A stretch of DNA of 64,000 nucleotides from Telmatactis stephensoni (GCA_029948255.1 JALIZF010001876.1:558001-622000); one strand, 5' to 3'. Shown: positions 36,638 through 50,746, counted from the stretch's first letter. Notes: a model not told the origin generated them from the letters alone. Numbers and translations are program-made.

Positions 36638-39603
36638 TATGACCTTGACCGTTTTGCACTTACACGGAATCTGCTCTAAAACTAGTTAAAAAAAAAAAAA
36701 AAAAAAAACCATTGTAAATAGAAAAGGCCTTAGGAATAGAGTATATTCCCGGCAAAATGATGTAAGCAGCCAGTATTACACTGTGAAATAAAAGAAATAA
36801 TAATAATAATAATAATAATAATAATTTATTATTTATATGGCGCAAAATTCATATGGATATGCTCTAATGCGCCTATAAAATAATGCAATGGCATTGCAAG
36901 TTGCTGCAATGCGTTGCGAAAAGTAGAGTTCTACTTCATGCAACGCTACGTGCAACAACAAAACAGAAAGAAAAAATTGCGAGACAACCCTTGTTACACT
37001 GTGCAATCCTCCAGCAACTTGTTTCGCAACGCCGTTCAGTGCGAGACAAGTTACTGAGAAAATTACACAGTGTAACAGCGCCTTTAGGCGTAAACATGCT
37101 TAGAAATCAACGGAATTGGCTTTGGATACAAGAAGTAAGGTGATTGCATGCCTTTTCATGGAAAATTTGACTAGAGGAAATGTAAGTGATTGATATGAAA
37201 AGATTTGAATTGCATTTTAGAACATTTTAGACGGTCTCTAAATTCAAATTGGTATGAGCACGTTGATTTTTTTAAGACTGATATCGATCTCAGTTGATTG
37301 TCGCCAACATTGTCATACTATATCAACCTTTAATAAGTTCAATCTGCAACGATCTACAAAAAGTATTATTATTCACTATGTCTCTAATTCATAAAAAATG
37401 CACAGTTTCAATTGTAATTTGCGTTAATAGCCGATTAGTTTTTAGTAGCTTGGAAAACAAAGTGGGCGGCATTAATCAACATTGATGGGTTATTTTTTTC
37501 AAGTCGAGTTGTAAACAAAGGGATAATTGGGACTAAAAGCAGGTAGAAATGTGTCTTAACATAGACAAATTAGGTAGAAGTATAAATGCTTTATTATTGG
37601 TTTTAGGTTTAACGTTCTGAAGTTCCGGACCCTCATATTAGGAAAATTGAAAGAATAGCATTTTCCCTTACTGTCGGTCACCGCTTTGAAGTCAGTGAGC
37701 AACTATATATGCCGTAATAATCTTGTGTCGGAATGAAATTGTATATTCTTTATGGCTAGAAATAAACCTGATAATCACTGTTTTGTCGTTTTGGAGTGAT
37801 ACTCAAATACTTTGAAAATAGATGTCTACCCAATATTTCCTGATGAACTGATGAACTCTTGCGGACACGTACCCAACCTGATTACGAACATCCCGGTAGT
37901 ACGACTAGTATAGCTAAATCCCCTGACTGGCATTACAGACATCTCGCTATATTTACGGCAAAGTTGCTGACTCTTCGTGAGGGTCGAAAACTTACACTTG
38001 AAATTCTTTTTACATTTTTCAGTCACCTTTATCAGTTATCAAAATGCAAATGCAAAAGATTTTTGTCGAGCGGCTCGCACTTTGCGCTCGCAACACCCAG
38101 ACATGTATATTTTTAAAGCATCACTAGCTACATTTCGAATTGCATCTAACCACAAAGCATCCATTGCACGCTTTTCTCACTGCAAGAGCTTTTCATAGCA
38201 ATTTTCTTGTACTGAAAGGTACATGCATATGCTGATACAGGGCGCACACAAAATAAGTAACTATAATTCAATAATATAAAATTTGTAAATGAATCATGAA
38301 GCAACAAAACACCCTTCTGGGCAACCGTTGGTTTGGTCGTTCAGCTGCGCCCCTCAAAAGAATTTGCCCTGCTACCGCCCTGTTCCTGGCCCATAAACTC
38401 ATCCCTCCATTTCTTCAAAGCTTACAAAAACATACATACATACATACATACATACATACACGCATACATACATACATATCTTTTATTTTACTTCGGCTTT
38501 CAAGAATAGCATATAAATACATACTAATATCTCCGAAGAAAACTAGAAACAAACAAACAAACAAACAAACAAATAAAATAATGTAAAAAAATATATATAT
38601 ATAAAAATACACCTTACAAAAAGCATAAGTCTTTGGTTAATTTCCTGTGGAACTTTACCATATAAAGGAACACCTATATGTTTAAGCGTATTTTCAGAAC
38701 GATATCTAATATAAAAACCTATAAATGGAACTTAGGGTGTACATTTGTGCTGCTTTCACTGTAAAAATCGAAATGTCTAAAAATCTAAAAAATTAAAAAT
38801 TTGTAAAAATTAACTCTCGAAAAAAAATATCCTACAAGCAAATCATGTGGGGAAAATAGACAAGGCGCATTTTCGAAAAATCAGATACCTGGAGGCATTT
38901 TGAGGTAGGGCCTGGTAATATAACTATTCTAAACCGATTTTTCATGCTGAATGCGAATATGACTGTTACCAAGACGTATTCTGCAATCATATACGTGTAA
39001 ATGACGTATTTTGTGAATTGCTACAGTCATTTCATACTAACGGCTTTTTCATGTAATTCCAAAAGTTCCCAAAATTAAAAACAATTACCATAGCTGCAAA
39101 GAGCACATCAAAATCAGTAAAACTGTGAAGTTTGAAGGATATCAGTTGAAAAGTCAAGGAGATACGAATTTTCAAAAAACGAAATTTTGTATGAAAACAC
39201 TTACAGTGATGCAAGAGATACAAACAAATTTCGATTTTTGAAAATTCGTATCTCCTTGGTTTTTCAACTGATATCCTTTAAACTTCATAGTTTTACTGAT
39301 TTTGATATGCTGTTTCCAGCCATGGTCATTGTTTTTAATTTTGTGAACTTTCGGAATTACATGAAAAAGCCGTTAGTATGAAATGACTGTAGCAATTCAC
39401 AAAGTACGTCATTTATACGTGTAAGATTGCAGAATACGTCTTGGTAACAGTCATATTAGGATTTAACATGAAAAATTAGTTTAGAATAGTTATGTTACCA
39501 GCCTCTACCCCTAAATGCCTTCTGCACTTTTTGCGATCGACTTTTTCAGTTTTGCGCCTTGTCTAAAAAACTCCTGACCCGCCACAAAGGAAAAAAAAAA
39601 AAA

Positions 39604-39663
<60 letters not shown>

Positions 39664-40218
39664 AGAAAGAAAAGAAAAGAAAAGAAAAAACTCGTAAACA
39701 GCAAAAATTTCCCAACACCCCCCCCCACCCCCCAATCAAAAATCTAATGGTCCGTCCCTAAAGGTTTGTGACCAAGTAGGGTCAAGTAGAGTAATCTTAC
39801 TTCAGATATTAGAAAAACTGCATGGCCGTATAACTTCACCGTGATTAAGCTTTGAAATGTTGGTTCTTTTAACTATTTTAGGTTCAGGTTGCTCCATTAA
39901 GACGTTTAAATCTAAAGGAATGAACAGTCCTCTAACTGTCGTAAGAAATCAAGGCTATAGATATACTGCTGATATACTGATAATACGTGTTGATCAAGAT
40001 TACAACTATGAACTTCAAGAAGTGTTTTCGTATTTGGATTGCAATAGCACTTGGGTGCAAATCAAGAATGCTAGTGACTTCTTTAACTGTAGTCATCCAC
40101 ACAACCAAATTTATGGGGAAATCGTTTGCCATGTAAGCCTTTAAATATCGTGCAATATTATTATACTGTCCATCTCATTTTTTCAATATTCATTCATTCA
40201 TTTACTCATATATGCATT

Positions 40219-40254
<36 letters not shown>

Positions 40255-43200
40255 TCCTTCTTAATTTCTTAATTCCGTAATTTAGTACTTTATTAACTAA
40301 TAATGACAACTACGTTTGGAAAGAGAGTCCTTAAAAACGAGGTGCGAGAGCGCTGAGGGTGGACTGAAATTCATGCAAGCTACTGACGCTACTTTTATAG
40401 TTCGACCTGAAACTGATATATAAAACTGTAAAAGTACCGTCAATAGCTTGCTTGAATTTCAGTATAGACGTTGATATAGATATATTATAATTACCACTAA
40501 TACATTTAAAGAGAGAAAGCACAGATCACGGTATTTATGCATGCCTCGACATGCTGATAGCAAGTAAACGCAATAAACTTAGGGTTTACAAAGCTTTGAA
40601 CGAAATATCTTCTAGCTACTTTTAAGTAACCCCTGAATTAGTTGTGCCCAAGCCAAGAGGTCCATATTGGTTATTTAGGATCGAACAAGAACCGTTTCCA
40701 CCTGGTCCCTCACACTAAAACTATGGTTTGGGACAGAGCCTTTGCAGGACCAAGCATGTGGAACTCTCGTTGTTGAAAAAAATATTTTTCATCAACTAAA
40801 ATGCATGGGCGTATGAAAGATGAGGGTACAAACATTTGAGACACCCTGTAAAGCGTGTGGTATGACGTCCAGTTTGGGAAGCACATCCCTCGTAAACTGT
40901 AAGCTCAACTCCGACGAAAAACAGCCAAACAACCGATTGGTTGTACACTATAAACATCAGTATTACACAAAGAAAACCATACATGATTATTACTATTAGT
41001 TAGATAACGAAGAGACGGACTTAGGGTGTTTTCCATTTAGTGGAACCAACCGGCCAGGACGGCCAGTTCTTAAATGGTACATGTCAATTTCTAGCTCTGG
41101 CTGGAATCAGTCCTAAGAAATCAGGCCGTTCTGGCTGGTTGGTTCCACTAAATGGAAAACACTTTTAGTCTAGACTTACCGAGTCAAATGTAATTCCTCT
41201 TTTAGTATTTTTCTCCCTCGGTTCGGTTGTTCGAAAGCAGGCTAGTACTAGCCAATTGTTAACAATGATTTTCTTTGGAATTAACCCTGGATTAGTGCTA
41301 ACCGCGCCTTTAAATCGAGCATAGCATAGCATAGTATAGTATAGTATAGTATAGTATAGCATAGTATAGTATAGTATAGTATAGTATAGTATAGTATCGG
41401 TGGATCTTTGTTTACAATTTTTGCTCATTAGCATAGGCATTTCTCTTTTCAACCAAATAAAAACCGAATCACCTCTGAATATTGAAAGGGCGTGGCAAAC
41501 CTAGCTTTCTTTGGAAATTTGAGCGTGGTACAAGCAATAGTTTTTGCGTGATGCAGTTTTAAAAACTCTAAATTTTACATAGAATGTATGGGCTCATTAG
41601 CGCTTTTGCCACCCAGAAATTTGAAAGCAAATTGGAAGCTGGATATCTCGCACAATATTGCATGCAAAAAGCTAAAAATTTCGTAGAGTACTTATATTAA
41701 AAAGCTCTTAAAAGTTTTGGACTCAGTTTGTAATTTTATCGATTTTTAACCGTATGCTAATGCCTGAAGCAGAATGGAAACACATGACGTCAGCAAAGAT
41801 CCTTCTATAGTATAGTATGCCCTTATTGTGCACACGTTTAGTTATGGTCATGAGCTAAAACACACGAAGCGCAATAATATTCGCGATAATATTATTGCGG
41901 TGTGAATAAATTTAGTTACCTTATACCATTCCACCATATCATTAATTCGTTCTTCAGGTACCCATGAGGGTTTCGTTTACGAAGCCAATTCTTGGAAGTG
42001 TAGTAAGACTAAATTTCACAGGTACTGGCCATAGTACTCAAGATGCCACTGCAAAGGCTAGCTATTGCGTGGTACTTAAAGTAAAGGGATCAATGAACTG
42101 TAAGTACGAAAACATGTACATCTGCTTCCTGCCCGGACACGATTTTCAAATACAGATAACACAATTTGTGGATCATATACAAACTGCTGCTCTCGTAGGA
42201 ATGAGACTTTTCCGTATTCAGTACTAGAAATTCTGATTAACTGAATCGGAAGTCTAGAACTTAATACGATTTCTATAAACCATCATTGTATAGAATAATT
42301 AATTCCGGCTTCCAATGGATGAACTTACAAATTTCCATATGTGTAGTAGGCTACGGCGTTATTTTAAGAGTATGCAAGGTGGATTTATGATCAAGTATTG
42401 TCTTATGTTGTTGTATGACATCTAGTTTTTCTTTTTCTTTTCAAAAGGTCCGATCTCGTTGCCGCAAACAACCACGTCACTGGCACCTTCTCCTACAATC
42501 AGCTTTTCATCCGTGGCGGAAATTAAGACAAGTTCGATGGTAACCTCTTCTTTCTTTGCATCTCGTCGTACGACAACCCCCACATTGTCTCTTCAGCCTA
42601 TCTTGTCTTTCACGACCACAGCACTCTTGGTAGACACAACGAAACGTACAATTACTAAAGCCGTCACCCAGACCACGATCTCACCGAATGTAAGTTAAAC
42701 TACCATTTGTTTGCTATAGGATTTAATTATGATATTGTAGTTATAAAGAGGTTTAGATGATTAATCAGAATCTAAGTATACAACTAGTAATTTTATGACT
42801 TTTTGCTTTCAGACAAAGGAACCATTACTGAAGGATAAAAAGAAAGATGCTAGCACTGCTGACAACACGAGTATCATCGCGGGCGCAGTTATTGGTGCAG
42901 TTGTGCTGCTGATACTAATAGTGCTAGTAATATTCATTGTCAAGAAAAGGAAAAGCACAAGGTATCCTAGGAATTCTATTTCTAAATAACAGCGGTAAAC
43001 TGATTTGTAGATATTTAATGCTACTGTTCCTCATTTTTGCCAGGACAACAAAGAGAAGGCCCGTAGCAGACGGTACGTACAGTTTGATTTTATAAAGTAT
43101 ACAAAATATATCGTTATATCAAACAAATCAAATTTGATCTTTCATTTGTTTCTCATTTACTAAATAAACTGAGGGTGTTTTCCATTTAGTGCAACTAACT

Positions 43201-44086
43201 GGCCAGAACGGCCAGTTCTTAGAGGGTACATGTCAATTCCTAGCTCTGGCTGGAATCAGTCCTAAGAAATCAGGCCGTTCTGGCCGGTTGGTTCCACTAA
43301 ATTGAAAACACCCTGAGATTCCGTATATTGAAAGCTAGGAATATCCAAGTTTTGTTATGAAATTGATGTGTTTCCAGTGCTTTTGTACCCACATTTTTCA
43401 GATGATGTTTATGAGCAGCCTGTAGACAATCATTTAACTGGTCAGCGGTCATCCACCGAAGAAGACTACGATTACACTTACACCAACAACCTACCAGCTG
43501 CAAAAAGGAAAAATGATATAGGTACAGCACTGAGCAAAATAATAATTTAGATTAACATCAATTTACACACTCTCATCGTATCTCATCTTTCTTAGCAACC
43601 CGTCAAATACCTAACAACAACAATCGTGCTGATGACCACTCTTCACCAGTTTCTGAAGCTCCTGTTTACAACACTTTAGAAGACCCAGACTACGTGAAAT
43701 CAGAACCCGAGTACAACGACCTTGAGGAACCTGAAACTGAGGGCACCACACAGGGAGCGTTTTATGATGTACTTGAGGGACCTGTCTCTGGAAATGCTCC
43801 AGAGTATGATGTATTAGAAGGACCAGATTCCTACGCACCGCATGTATATGGTTCCCTCGAGGCTCAAGACCCTCATGTATATGGATCCCTTGAAGGACAG
43901 GACCCCCATGTATATGGTTCCCTAAAATCTCCTCATGCTGCTGATGAAGCCAGTCCAGATAGAAGAGGTGGTATTTACCAGGATCTGAACCCGGCTGGAC
44001 TACAGTCTTCTGGTAGTGACTACCAACCGTTGACCTATCCACACACGTCTATGAAAATGAAGAACTTGACTGATGGATCCTATTAG
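35948..44086 (+). CDS. Receptor family gene B, intact single-pass receptor with multi-YxxL tail
   Basis: Eight exons: 35948-36230, 39882-40132, 41958-42099, 42448-42689, 42813-42961, 43044-43072, 43402-43521, 43596-44086. The sum is 1707 bp (568 aa) with consistent phases. Exon 1 gives a signal peptide (LIVAVLLAFLCSDS) and a Cys-rich module with CTCRC and FGFFDNQWKC. Exons 2-3 continue the ectodomain with paired Cys and several N-glycosylation sites. Exon 4 is a Ser/Thr stalk. Exon 5 carries the TM (IIAGAVIGAVVLLILIVLVI) and a KKRK stop-transfer. Exons 7-8 form the tail: YNTL, YNDL, YDVL, YDVL, YGSL x3, YQDL and YQPL, most spaced 7-13 residues, which fits ITAM-like signalling. YxxL sorting motifs are an alternative. 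The ectodomain family is not recognised; no Ig domain is seen. Confidence 0.8.
38892..39519. mobile_element. Long foldback (inverted repeat) element in intron 1 of gene B
   Basis: Arms of about 290 bp (about 38892-39182 and 39229-39519) are reverse complements with scattered mismatches, separated by about 45 bp. Paired landmarks are CATTTCATACTAACGGC (arm 1) with its complement in arm 2, and CGAATTTTC with GAAAATTCG. It looks like a non-autonomous DNA transposon; transcripts would form a long hairpin. Confidence 0.75.
39590..39687. repeat. AAAG microsatellite
   Basis: Poly-A followed by about 16 AAAG units and degenerate AAAAG, giving artificial Lys/Glu and Phe/Leu/Ser ORFs on the two strands. 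Confidence 0.9.
41023..41163. mobile_element. MITE copy 1 (AGGGTGTTTTCCATTTAG family)
   Basis: About 141 bp hairpin whose ends are complementary (GTGTTTTCCATTTAGTGG / CCACTAAATGGAAAACAC). It lies in intron 2 of gene B. A second copy is at 43172-43314. Confidence 0.8.
41319..41396. repeat. TATAG pentanucleotide repeat
   Basis: About 15 tandem AGTAT/AGCAT units in intron 2 of gene B. Confidence 0.9.
43172..43314. mobile_element. MITE copy 2 (AGGGTGTTTTCCATTTAG family)
   Basis: Same family as 41023-41163, with about 90% identity by eye, in intron 6 of gene B. The same TIR and internal TCAGTCCTAAGAAATCAGGC are present. Confidence 0.8.
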
Positions 44087-46481
44087 TCATGCCCATAATG
44101 CATTACGCATGCGCATTTATACATACCATATATGAAATAGAAGCACCTGAATTAAAAAAAAAACCGCAAATTTGCAATCCCCCATTTATGACATGTAAAC
44201 AAAAACAACTCTCGTTCTTTGGTCAATCAAGCCAATCAAGTATTTTTCTCGTTCACTGATTGGTTGATAATCTCATTCGTTAATTCTAATTGGCTATATT
44301 TCTCACACGTGGAAAAAGCTATACGCGGTTGGATATGTCACTTTTTTCACATATGAAAATGTAACATATAAAATGTTTATTTTGAGGTTTATTGTAATTT
44401 TAGTAACTGATAAACTCTTGGCCCTCCGGCATACATAAACTATTTTTTATAATTCATAAGTTATAAAATTGAATGATAACTTATAATAATAATAATAATA
44501 AAGTCTTTAATTGAAATGATAAAATACATATCATAACTTACAAATGATGAAAAAACCTAACTAAACTAAAACTAAACTAATCTAAAAACTATATATAAAT
44601 TACACTGGTCCCAGGAGTAAAAAAAACACGTTACTTATTGTTAAAAATTAATCTATTTATAAATGTACTTTTAAAACGTTCCGTATTTATCTTAGGTCTA
44701 ATTAATATAGTTTTCTTAAATTATATCTGGACGATTGTTCTTCAGGAGCTATATCTAATAATGGATGGTTACTTATATTTTTCATTTTCTTATAAAGTCT
44801 AGTCATATTCCCTTAAAAGATCTACAATATAAAAATGTTTGGTTGTGTACTTTCTCTTAAAACATCTGTCTAAAAAATTCTGTACTGTTGTAAGTTCTGG
44901 ACGGGAGGCCCCATACACCGTTAACGCATAACTAAGTTTAGGCATTACAATAGATAAAAATAGATGGTTAACTTCATATTGTGAATACCCTTCTTTTCTA
45001 AGGCTTCTAATTACAAATAAAGATTTATTTATTGCACTAATTGTCTCCTTGATATGTAAATCAAATCTATTGTCTGATTGAAAAGTTACCCCTAAATTTT
45101 TAAACGATTATATCCTAGTTTTATCGAAGCTAAAGTACAATGCTTAATATTCAATGAAACACTATTAATAAAAGATATCGATGCTATAAATATGTTAAGT
45201 GGTACTTATTTAAAATATATATATGAATCTAAGAATAGATAAAAATCAAAATTAAAAATTTTGTACTCTAAGAATAACAAAAATAATATAGACAAACAAA
45301 AAAAAAAACAATAAAAAGAATATTGATAAATAAAACTACTCAAAATTGCTTGTTTCCTTCTGTCTCTTTAGTAAGATGGTAAATACATTTTTCTTAAAAC
45401 ATTTAATACTTTTGCTTTTCTTTATTTCCATAGGTAATTTCCATAGGTAGTTTTAGGCGGCCTCTTTCCAAGGTCTCGAGGTTACAAGTTCCACTCTACT
45501 TGTTATTATTTTCAATACATTTAAGACGTCATATTTAAATAAAATGGGCTATGAATTTTATTTTATAGCTTTTTCATACTCCATAGCAAAAAAAAAACCG
45601 AAATAAAGTCAAGTTTCGAAATTTTTGCTGTATTTGAGTCGTCATTCTCTTACTTGTGTCTTTTTGCGGGATTTCAAACTCTACTATCGATAGTATTTGT
45701 CTTACTGCCTGGGTCTACCCGCAGAGAACAGGGACGCTAGCTAGCGCTCTGTTGAACAGTTATTTGGGATGCAAACTGATTGAACTAGTTCCTTGCCACG
45801 TTATTATAAACACTTCAATCAGAAATCGCAGATTATTAACGACAATTTATCTTAGGTAGCACCCTACCACCCGTAGTTTCGTAGTTGGTTTTCTGTGTTA
45901 CTGGAAAGAAAAGTAGCTACAATCGTTGTCATTATCTATTGGTCCACGTGTGTAATTCACAGCGGTTTTTGTATATCATACCCTAACATCATGTATCATA
46001 ATTTATCCAGTTTGGTTGACTAGAAGGGTTTTCGAAACTTTTCACATGCAAAGGTTTATTTTTGTTGAAATCGTGATACGTTTTCACTGATTTTATTGAG
46101 TTATTGGGATCATTTTTACTTTGTAAGTAGAATTTGTCGTTTCGGTATATTGCTTAACTAAATAACTTGGATGGCTGATCAACAAGATAACAATATGCTA
46201 ATTAAACTCCCCAGGTTGCCTACAAGGAAATTAGACAACATATTCTTATATATGCGGAAATTCACTCATACATTGATCAGAAAACAGACCTCCATGCAAG
46301 CCTCCAAGCCTTATCCTTGAAATCTTATGAAATATTCACTTTGTACAGTTCTTAAATATTGCTTGATGGCCTCTAAATGAGATGAGATATCAAAACTTCA
46401 ATTGGTAGACATCAATCTTATCACCACGATGATTTCATACAACCTCTGTACGCTATACCATTAGTACTTTGATGTTGACAA
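44087..46481. other. Intergenic region B to C: LINE remnant and conserved receptor promoter region
   Basis: The left part holds the LINE fragment (listed separately). From about 45590 to 46481 the sequence is near-identical to 51610-53271 upstream of gene D, with extra DNA inserted there. It includes a TTATATATGC TATA-like box at about 46254, some 225 bp before the ATG, which is a candidate core promoter. Confidence 0.5.
44490..45120 (-). mobile_element. 3' fragment of a LINE reverse transcriptase (CR1/jockey-like clade)
   Basis: Minus-strand translation gives pieces typical of LINE reverse transcriptase C-termini: NLGVTFQSDNRFDLHIKETI (about 45107-45048) and FLSIVMPKLSYALTVYGASR (about 44971-44912). 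Farther 3' the frame is broken by stops. The fragment is 5'-truncated, as usual for LINEs. The clade is only approximate. Confidence 0.75.
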
Positions 46482-49400
46482 ATGATGAAGATAGCTACAG
46501 CGATTCTACTGACCTTTCTTTGGGAAATTTGTTCAGCTCAAGAGTACATTATTAGTATTGATCGCGAAGATCCAATTTATGATAAATTTCAGATTTCTAC
46601 ACCGCCATGTTCATCTAGTGGCATAACACAACTATGTAGTAATATGGCTGCAGAAAGTGTCCTCTTTCCCGACTGCACATGTGAATGTTACTTCAACAAC
46701 ACTCACAATGTGTTTGGATTCTTTGACAATACTTGGAAATGTGAAAGCAACTTTAATGTTCGCAAACACGCAAGTATGTAAATCGTAGTTTTTATGAGGG
46801 CCACAATTTTATTAGCCTTTGACTATTTAGTGCAACCCTCTTTAAGTAAAGAGTTTATTTATTTACGTACTTCCTCATTCACCTAGTCCATAAACCAAAA
46901 TTCAAATGGATATAGCTACTGTTTAACTTGTTAAAGGGTTCGTTTACATTATATTCGTGTTATTTTCTTCCACAGAATCTTTTTACATTGGTGACATTTT
47001 CTTGTTGTTTATACATGAATTTTTGGATGACGTGAGATAAGTTTTGGACATATGGTTCTCCATGATTTCATCCGTTATAAAAAACCTCGTATACCGTTTA
47101 AGTGCCGCATTTGAAAGTATTTTTTTAATAACAGCCGCTCTCGAATAAGCGCCACACGTATTTAAGCCTGGTTTTCACTAGCGACGCAAGCACAAGCGCA
47201 AGCAACATACGCAGACTCAGTAGTGTACTGTTCATTAGCAGAGATTGTCTTTTTTCACACCTCAGTAGGTGATACATAGGATACTGAGTCTGCGTATGTT
47301 GCTTGCGCTTGTGCTTGCGTCGCTAGTGAAAACCAGGCTTTACACAACAAGAACACAAGTACAGTATAACTCAACGTTGAAATTTCGTTGTTAACAATTG
47401 CTTAAACGTAATAAATACTCAAAAATATTTGTGGTTTTCAATAAACGCCATCCCTCCCGGAGGGGGGTACTCAACCCCATTTTGGATACGCCACCCTCGA
47501 ATTAATGCCGCCCCCGAATAGGCACCGCTTAATTCAGAAATCTTAAAAATGTAACGAGTAAATACTAACAGTAAAGGTAAATGAATTCTTCATCCGGTCT
47601 CTCATCTGTAAACGCACCCTTAAAAGAAACAAATAGGAACCTTCATGAATGCTGAAGGATCTTTTAACGTTGTTTCAAGAAAATGGATTCCATGTTGCTA
47701 GCTAGAAAAGTGCGCATATATGAAAAAGGAAGATCAATTCGCCTTTATCCGGGAACTCTCGGAATATTGATTTTACTTCTATTCATGTACATATATACAT
47801 ATCTTTATTAAATATTGTAACTATGATTCAAATGAATATAATTAGAAATAATACCTCTTTTTTACTTTTGAGATTGCAGAATTGCATATTTTGATGGAGA
47901 AATTCGAACAAGCACTCTCAAGCTTGTAGATTACGGTTCAAACGATAAAAGAATAGGAATTATCACCAGCATTCAAGATACTTCATGTATACTTCAAGAT
48001 CACTTCTCATATCTGGATTGCTCTGGTACCTGGAAGGAAATGAATAATGCTGCTGATGGCTTTTATCTTAGGTACAACCAAAATCAGTATTGGTATGTCC
48101 TGAAGGTATGTGACTTGCAACGAAAAACGAGAAAAGAATAGGAATTCTTTCAGATCCTTCAGATTCTTAGCATTCATTCATGAAAAATGTTTCATTTTTA
48201 GGATGAGAAAGCTACACCCAAGGAACTCCCCTTGGACCCGCCCCTGCGTTGATTAGTTTAATCGGCATTAATTATGTGTCATGAATTATATCCACTTTTT
48301 ATTAGCAATATTTTTCTCTCTCGTATATACAGACTAAAAATCAAAAAGGTTTTCAGAGTTATACTCCAAGCCTTGATGGTCGTGTAATCAAGCTGAACAT
48401 CGAATGCTCTTCACCAGCGCTGATGCATTATTGTGTGGTACTTAAGGTGTACGGAAAACTAAACTGTAAGTATATATCAAATATCAAGATGTTCAATATT
48501 TCTACTATTTGTGCTATGATCGAGGTTAAAATGAATTTGAATCATCTCGTTCAAGGTTCAGTACTAAGGCCAACAACTTCATCTTACACTCCAATGACGA
48601 CAACAAAAACCTTGATGGTTTCGTCCCAAATTACTCCTTCATTGACATCGTCTATGAGTTCTACTTTGTTACAGTCCTCTGTGCCTCACACAACCCTAGC
48701 CGTGAAAATAACGAAACAGTCATCGATTCAAGTCATCGCCCAAAGCACAAAATCACCTAATGTAAGTAAACTGACTCATCAACAGCAATTGCTTACTATC
48801 AATAGGCGTCACTCTTTATATGTTAATCACAAAAATGAATGCTAAGGACTCTATAAATGGCAGAAACTATCATCTTCTTTCATTGCTATGCGGATAGTCC
48901 TTCGAATTCGTATTTCTTTTTCAAGAAAACAGAAAGAGTTCAAAAGGGTGGCAAGACAAGGTGCTACAACCGCTAACAATACTAGTATCATCGCGGGCGC
49001 AGTTGGTGGTTTAATGGCGTTGGTGGTGATCATCGTAATATTCACTATCAGTTGTAAGATAAAAGGAAAACGGTATGTAGACTGACAAACTGTGGCTCGT
49101 TGTTTTTTCTTTTAATATGAGCCTACATGATTTCCTTCAAAACAAACTCCAGAAAATATAAATCAGAATTAATTATTTTTAATTGAGAACTAATTACTAA
49201 ATTAAGAATTAAATATTCTGGCCTTAAAATATAGAATTCAGAAAATTATGCAAATGTGTCTATAAGCTCCTATAATGTTGTATGGTATAAACTGTATAAA
49301 CTCCCAGTACGATATAGATACCATAGATATGGCCAATAGAAAATTCATGCGGCTTCCATTTTTGGTTTTTGCAAAACTATCAATTTACTGAACTGTATAT

Positions 49401-50746
49401 TATCTGTAAGATATGTGTCATTTTCGTTGAATAAAGTATTATCACCGTTATTGTACTATTATTTAAACACCATACACATCTGTCAGAGCTGATCGAATCG
49501 GGAATAGCATATTGCGCATGCTATTAAAATCTATTGGTTTCATTATTGAACAGTTACTAACAGTTTTAACTTTCAGAAACATGGCTACGGGCAGGACACC
49601 CGAAAATGCAAGTATGTACTGCCTGATTAGTATTATTTCCGAGGAAACAAAATATAAAACACACTCACCAACAGAATATGGTGAACGTTGCCGTATCAAA
49701 CATACGTTCTAATCTGATCATTAAGTTTTTTTGATGAAATGAATTCAAACTTCTATGATACAAAATGCTCGATATACGATTTCCTTGTTTTTGTTTTCAT
49801 GTTTTACAGATGTTTACGAGCAACCCAGTTTCGACAACCATATAAATAAAACTGGTCAACAGTCATCCGCCGAAGAAGACTACGAATATACTTACACCAG
49901 CCACTTACCGGCTGCAAAAAGGAAAAATGATATAGGTATGGAAAAGTAATCATTTCGGTTACCACAAGGGCGGATGCAGGAATTCTGAACTTAAGTCGTA
50001 ATTTACATGCATTTAAGTTACGTTCGAAGGAAAGTTATCATAAAAAAATACAATTATTTTTAGTTTTGCTGCAAAACAGACCTGGATGGGTTGCTAGCCA
50101 TTCAATCTGTCCCTCTCCCTGGATCCCTAAACATCAGTGTTGCATCATTCCATTATTTCCAGATATTTTAGTGTTATGTTAATGAACCATCATATAAACT
50201 CTCTTGTAATTTACATCACTCACTGGCAATGGCGTAAGCTAAGGCCGAAACATGTTCAGTGTAAAAAGTGTCATCCTTTAACGTTACATCACTTTGCGCA
50301 CTCATCGTATCATCATTTGTTTCTTAGCAACCCGTAAAATCTCAAACGCCAACAATCAAGCTTTTGACCACTCTCTGCCGGTTTCTGAAGCTCCTGTTTA
50401 CAACACTTTAGAAGACCCCGACTACGTGAAATCAGAACCCGTGTACAACGTCCTTGAGGGACCTGAAACTGAAGGCACCACACAGGGAGCGTTTTATGAT
50501 GTACTTGAGGGACCTATTTATGGAAATGCTCCAGAGTATGATGTATTACAAAGACCAGAGTTCGATGCCCCCCATGTATATGATTCCCTCGAGGCTCAAG
50601 ATCCTCATGTATATGACTCCCTTGAAGGTCACGATCCTCATGTATATGATTCCCTAAATTCTCCCAATGCTGCTGATAAACAACAAGCGTTGAACTATCC
50701 ACGCACGTCTATGAAGATGAAGAACTTGACTGATGGATCCTATTAG
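46482..50746 (+). CDS. Receptor family gene C, frameshifted before the TM
   Basis: Exons: 46482-46773, 47873-48105, 48333-48465, 48556-48761, 48926-49072, 49577-49611, 49810-49935, 50328-50746. Exon 1 encodes a signal peptide (ATAILLTFLWEICSA) and the Cys-rich module ending FGFFDNTWKC. Exon 5 is 147 bp against 146 in gene D: an extra A at about 48957-48959 shifts the frame and creates a stop before the TM (IIAGAVGGLMALVVIIVIF), so the assembled allele would give a secreted ectodomain. All other phases agree. The tail would carry YNTL, YNVL, YDVL, YDVL and three YDSL motifs spaced 7-13 residues. Either a pseudogene, a soluble form, or an assembly error. Confidence 0.7.
47164..47340. mobile_element. 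MITE (AAGCCTGGTTTTCACTAG termini) in intron 1 of gene C
   Basis: 177-bp hairpin with about 58-bp near-perfect terminal inverted repeats and a spacer of about 60 bp. Gene D, otherwise a close copy, lacks it, so it inserted after the C/D duplication (or was lost from D). Confidence 0.85.

Larger units (their letters stand above)
36231..39881. other. Intron 1 of gene B with many repeats
   Basis: A 3.65-kb intron. Contents: AAT trinucleotide arrays (36570-36635 and 36799-36825), a poly-A tract (36689-36708), CATA repeat (38429-38477), AAAC repeat (38549-38572), the foldback at 38892-39519, and an AAAG/GAAA purine array (39590-39687). No coding sequence is supported. Confidence 0.7.
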
